In this document: piece by piece, positions 6,342 through 8,493 of the stretch
How positions within the stretch are numbered: the stretch's first letter is position 1
How the letters are laid out: each line of letters begins with the position of its first letter
NCBI GenBank assembly: GCA_002170485.2
Contig: NHDZ02000148.1
Coordinates: 1-8,493 of the forward strand
DNA length: 8,493 nt
Origin: MED660 sp002691025
Lineage (GTDB): Bacteria > Myxococcota_A > UBA9160 > UBA4427
Direction: 5' to 3'
The notes under the pieces: generated by a model
Databases searched by the model: none
Seen by the model: the letters and a program-made list of their open reading frames with translations, nothing else
Told to the model about the DNA's origin: nothing
Translations under genes and position numbers: made by a program

Positions 6342-7669
6342 GCAGCGAAGGCGACATCACTCAGGAGCGAGCCAATTCGACGGGATTGCCTCAACCTCTC
6401 GCTGGAATCTGCCTTGCTTTGGTTGGGCTGGGAATCATGGCCTTTGTGGCTGGCCTGATCCGGGACCCTCAGAAGACCTGGCTTGCCTTCCACAGCAACT
6501 TCATATTCACCACCATGCTGGCCTGTGCGGGACTGGTCCTGTCCTGTGTCTATACCATCGTGGGGGCGAAGTGGTGTGGCCCGTACCGACGCTTTGCGGA
6601 AGGGCTCGCGGCGTGGATTCCCTTCGCGTTCATCATGGGGATCATCGGTTTCTTCGGAGGTCACTATCTCTTTGAGTGGTACGACCACCCGATTCCCAGC
6701 AAGGCCGTCTGGCTCAATCCGGTTCGTGTCTATACGACCGACCTTTCCTTGATGTTCATCATGTCGGTTCTGGCTTTCGTGTACCTCAAGGCCTCTGCGC
6801 GCCCGACCCTCTATGCGCTGGCCCAGGGAGAAGGCGGGGAAGCGGGCGGTTTTGCCCAGCGGATGGCACAGCGCTGGACAGCCGGCTGGAAGGGCGAGGA
6901 AGAGGAGTGGGCTATTTCGAGCCGCACGAAGACCAAGCTGGCTCCGGTGATCTGCTTGGTCTTCGGGATCGGGTTCTCGATCTTCAACTTCGACCAGGTC
7001 ATGTCCATGGAGCAGATGTGGTTCTCGAATCTCTTCGGGGCCTATGTGTGTTGGGGCGGTATTCTCTCCGCGGTGGCGGCTTCTGTTCTGCTGGGTGTCT
7101 TGCACCGTGACAAGCCCGGCTATGAGGGGCTGATCACCGAGTCGCGGATGCACGACATCGGAAAACTGCTTTTTGGTTTTTCCATCTTCTGGATGTATCT
7201 CTTCTGGGCCCAGTATCTGGTGATCTACTACGGAAACCTGCCTGAAGAAACCTTCTACCTGCGTGATCGGCTCGGCCCGCAGTTCATGATCGACAAGGGG
7301 TATACCGAGTACGCCTTTGCCCAGACCTGGGCGAGTTTCGACTTTGAATGGGTGCGGCTGACGAAGGGCTACGGTTGGGCCTCGATGGTGGCCTGGGCCT
7401 GTTGCTGGCTGATTCCTTTCTGGGTCCTGATGGGGCAAAGGCCCAAGAAGACCGGCTGGATCGTGGGCCCGGTGGCTGCGTGTGTTCTCCTGGGGTTCTG
7501 GATCGAACGAAACCTCCTGGTCTGGCCGTCTGTGATCAAGAATGACATGTACTCATTCATCGGCCTGGTTCCGTTGTGTATTGCGGCGGGTTTTTGCGGT
7601 GCGTTCATCCTGGTCTTTCTCTTCTACTCTCGCGTATTCCCGTCTCTCCCGACCGAACACAGTTCCTGA
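6338..7669 (+). CDS. actF: ActF, second large integral membrane subunit of alternative complex III
   Basis: Multi-spanning inner-membrane protein distantly related to ActC and the NrfD fold; in ACIII it pairs with ActC and has been proposed to contribute proton-conducting half-channels. About ten hydrophobic segments are visible, near residues 19-41, 47-75, 86-110, 131-151, 200-216, 228-254, 274-297, 346-366, 372-392 and 405-431. The motif FDQVMSMEQMWFS (218-230) corresponds to the family's FDxxMSLEPxWxS signature, with Gln-Met where many relatives have Pro-His. Other recognisable stretches are WAQYLVIYYGNLPEE (290-304) and ERNLLVWPS (390-398). A charged cytoplasmic or periplasmic loop lies at 152-199. 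The 443-residue length is normal. The gene starts with TTG overlapping the actE stop and has a good purine-rich site before it. It is the last recognisable act gene; no actG-like small gene or oxidase gene follows directly. Confidence 0.94.
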   Translation: MSSEGDITQERANSTGLPQPLAGICLALVGLGIMAFVAGLIRDPQKTWLAFHSNFIFTTMLACAGLVLSCVYTIVGAKWCGPYRRFAEGLAAWIPFAFIMGIIGFFGGHYLFEWYDHPIPSKAVWLNPVRVYTTDLSLMFIMSVLAFVYLKASARPTLYALAQGEGGEAGGFAQRMAQRWTAGWKGEEEEWAISSRTKTKLAPVICLVFGIGFSIFNFDQVMSMEQMWFSNLFGAYVCWGGILSAVAASVLLGVLHRDKPGYEGLITESRMHDIGKLLFGFSIFWMYLFWAQYLVIYYGNLPEETFYLRDRLGPQFMIDKGYTEYAFAQTWASFDFEWVRLTKGYGWASMVAWACCWLIPFWVLMGQRPKKTGWIVGPVAACVLLGFWIERNLLVWPSVIKNDMYSFIGLVPLCIAAGFCGAFILVFLFYSRVFPSLPTEHSS

Positions 7670-7681
7670 TTCGGACTGGCC

Positions 7682-8493
7682 ATGTCGGGTGACGGGGGTG
7701 AAGTCCGGGGCGATGGGATACGAGCCCAGGATCCCCACGCGGAGGCGATGACCCCTCTTTCGGGTACGCCCGTGACCTTGGGTCCCAGCGACATGACGAT
7801 TCATGTCCGGAGAGGGCGTGATACGGTGATCTCCTACGGAGACATCGTCCATGTCGATCTCGCCCGTCGCGGCCTCGCCATTTCCACGCGCAGCCGTGCC
7901 TTCTACATCCGGCGCAATGAGTTCTCGGAACCCGGGGCGATGCGTGTCCTCTACCAAGCCTTGAGAACGCGGATCGGGGCTCGGCCGGGTGGAGCCGAGT
8001 CCGTGTCACGGATGGACGAGATTGATCGGCTTGAGGCTCGGCGCCGACCGAAACTCGCCGTGTACGCCTTTGCTCTGCTGTGTCTGATGACCTACGTGCT
8101 CCAGGAGTTGGACCCTTTCGCGATTTCCGTCGGCGCCTTTTCACCTGCGCTCGTCAGCCTGGGTGAGTATTGGAGGTTGGTGACCGCGAATTTTCTTCAC
8201 AACATGCTTCTCTTCCCGTTTCATATCGGGATGAATGTCTTCTGTGTGGTTGTTTTTGGCTTTCTGACGGAGAGGGTGCTGGGGAGCCTTCGAACCGTGG
8301 TGGTGATGGGAGTGAGCGGAATCAGCGCCATGCTGGCGGCCGGGGCCATGGGGTACCCCGAGGTCGTGGGCGCTTCGGGCGTGGCGGCCGGTCTGGCGGG
8401 CGCCCTGGTTTCCATGGAGCTCGGTGGGGGAAAGGGGCTGCCGGCCTGGTGGCGAATCCCACGGTTTGTATTCGTGGCGGCTCTTGGGCTGCA
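7682..8493 (+). CDS. Rhomboid-family intramembrane serine protease with soluble N-terminal extension (3' end outside window)
   Basis: The 270 visible residues start at ATG 7682, 12 bases after actF, with no stop before the window edge. Residues about 122-270 are a rhomboid core: first helix at 124-140; the loop WR motif (W164, R165) in GEYWRLVTANFLH; H181-x3-N185 in the second helix as oxyanion-side residues; a helix at 203-222; and the active-site GASG (230-233) with S232 as the expected nucleophile. The catalytic His would lie beyond the window. Residues 1-121 are soluble; 24-98 alternate hydrophobic and polar residues and end in a helix-like stretch, which looks like a small beta-rich (possibly PH-like) domain, a tentative call. 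The start is uncertain: 7682 has no clear ribosome binding site, and ATG 7748 has GGAGG only two bases away. Read-through from the act operon is likely because no terminator is seen. The substrate is unknown; membrane-protein quality control is a guess from the context. Confidence 0.82.
   Translation, partial: MSGDGGEVRGDGIRAQDPHAEAMTPLSGTPVTLGPSDMTIHVRRGRDTVISYGDIVHVDLARRGLAISTRSRAFYIRRNEFSEPGAMRVLYQALRTRIGARPGGAESVSRMDEIDRLEARRRPKLAVYAFALLCLMTYVLQELDPFAISVGAFSPALVSLGEYWRLVTANFLHNMLLFPFHIGMNVFCVVVFGFLTERVLGSLRTVVVMGVSGISAMLAAGAMGYPEVVGASGVAAGLAGALVSMELGGGKGLPAWWRIPRFVFVAALGL

Noticed and set aside
6302..7438. A 378-codon open frame on the minus strand, antisense to actF
   Set aside because: Low-complexity, charged translation with no domain. 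The plus strand carries a clear multi-helix ActF, so this is a shadow of codon bias.
7672..7707. Inverted repeat CGGAC/GTCCG after actF as a terminator
   Set aside because: The stem is five pairs with a loop of about 26 bases, no T-run follows, and it overlaps the start of the next gene.
8221..8415. Short minus-strand open frame opposite the rhomboid core
   Set aside because: The plus-strand frame contains WR, HxxxN and GASG rhomboid motifs in order; the opposite frame has no recognisable content.

Overview
The window carries, all on the plus strand, a nearly complete operon for alternative complex III (ACIII, the quinol:cytochrome c/HiPIP oxidoreductase that replaces the bc1 complex). The order is actA-actB-actC-actD-actE-actF. 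It is followed after 12 bases by the start of a gene for a rhomboid-family intramembrane serine protease that runs off the right edge. The identification rests on the full set of subunit signatures in canonical order: a pentaheme cytochrome, a fused molybdopterin-like/ferredoxin-like iron-sulfur protein, two NrfD-type membrane proteins, a DUF3341-type two-helix protein and a monoheme cytochrome c.

Layout: 3-779 ActA (start may lie upstream of the window). 780-858 is the only real intergenic gap, with a small hairpin and the actB ribosome binding site. 859-3891 ActB; 3891-5252 ActC; 5252-5755 ActD; 5742-6341 ActE; 6338-7669 ActF. From actB to actF every junction is a 1-, 4- or 14-base overlap, so these genes are almost certainly translationally coupled in one transcript. 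7682-8493 is the 5' part of the rhomboid gene, with a soluble N-terminal extension ahead of the membrane core. No RNA gene, mobile element, CRISPR array or convincing terminator was seen, and no gene-free stretch exceeds 300 bases.

Working together: ActC and ActF are the large integral membrane subunits, and ActC lies beside the quinol site. Electrons pass through the iron-sulfur clusters of the ActB C-terminal domain to the hemes of ActA and ActE on the periplasmic face, and from there to a terminal oxidase or soluble carrier. ActD is an accessory membrane subunit. No oxidase genes are present in the window, although in many genomes they follow actF.

Organism: a Gram-negative-type, moderately GC-rich bacterium with a respiratory chain, Tat export and lipoproteins. 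Gene order and sequence flavour suggest a Myxococcota/Desulfobacterota-like ('deltaproteobacterial') or similar lineage, but the sequence alone does not settle this. Use of TTG start codons (actE, actF, perhaps actA) is a recurring trait.

No wholly new system is evident. The points most worth a second look are a Cys-containing insert in ActA, a His-rich hinge in ActB, the rhomboid gene with an unusual N-terminal domain directly behind the operon, and the absence of downstream oxidase genes.
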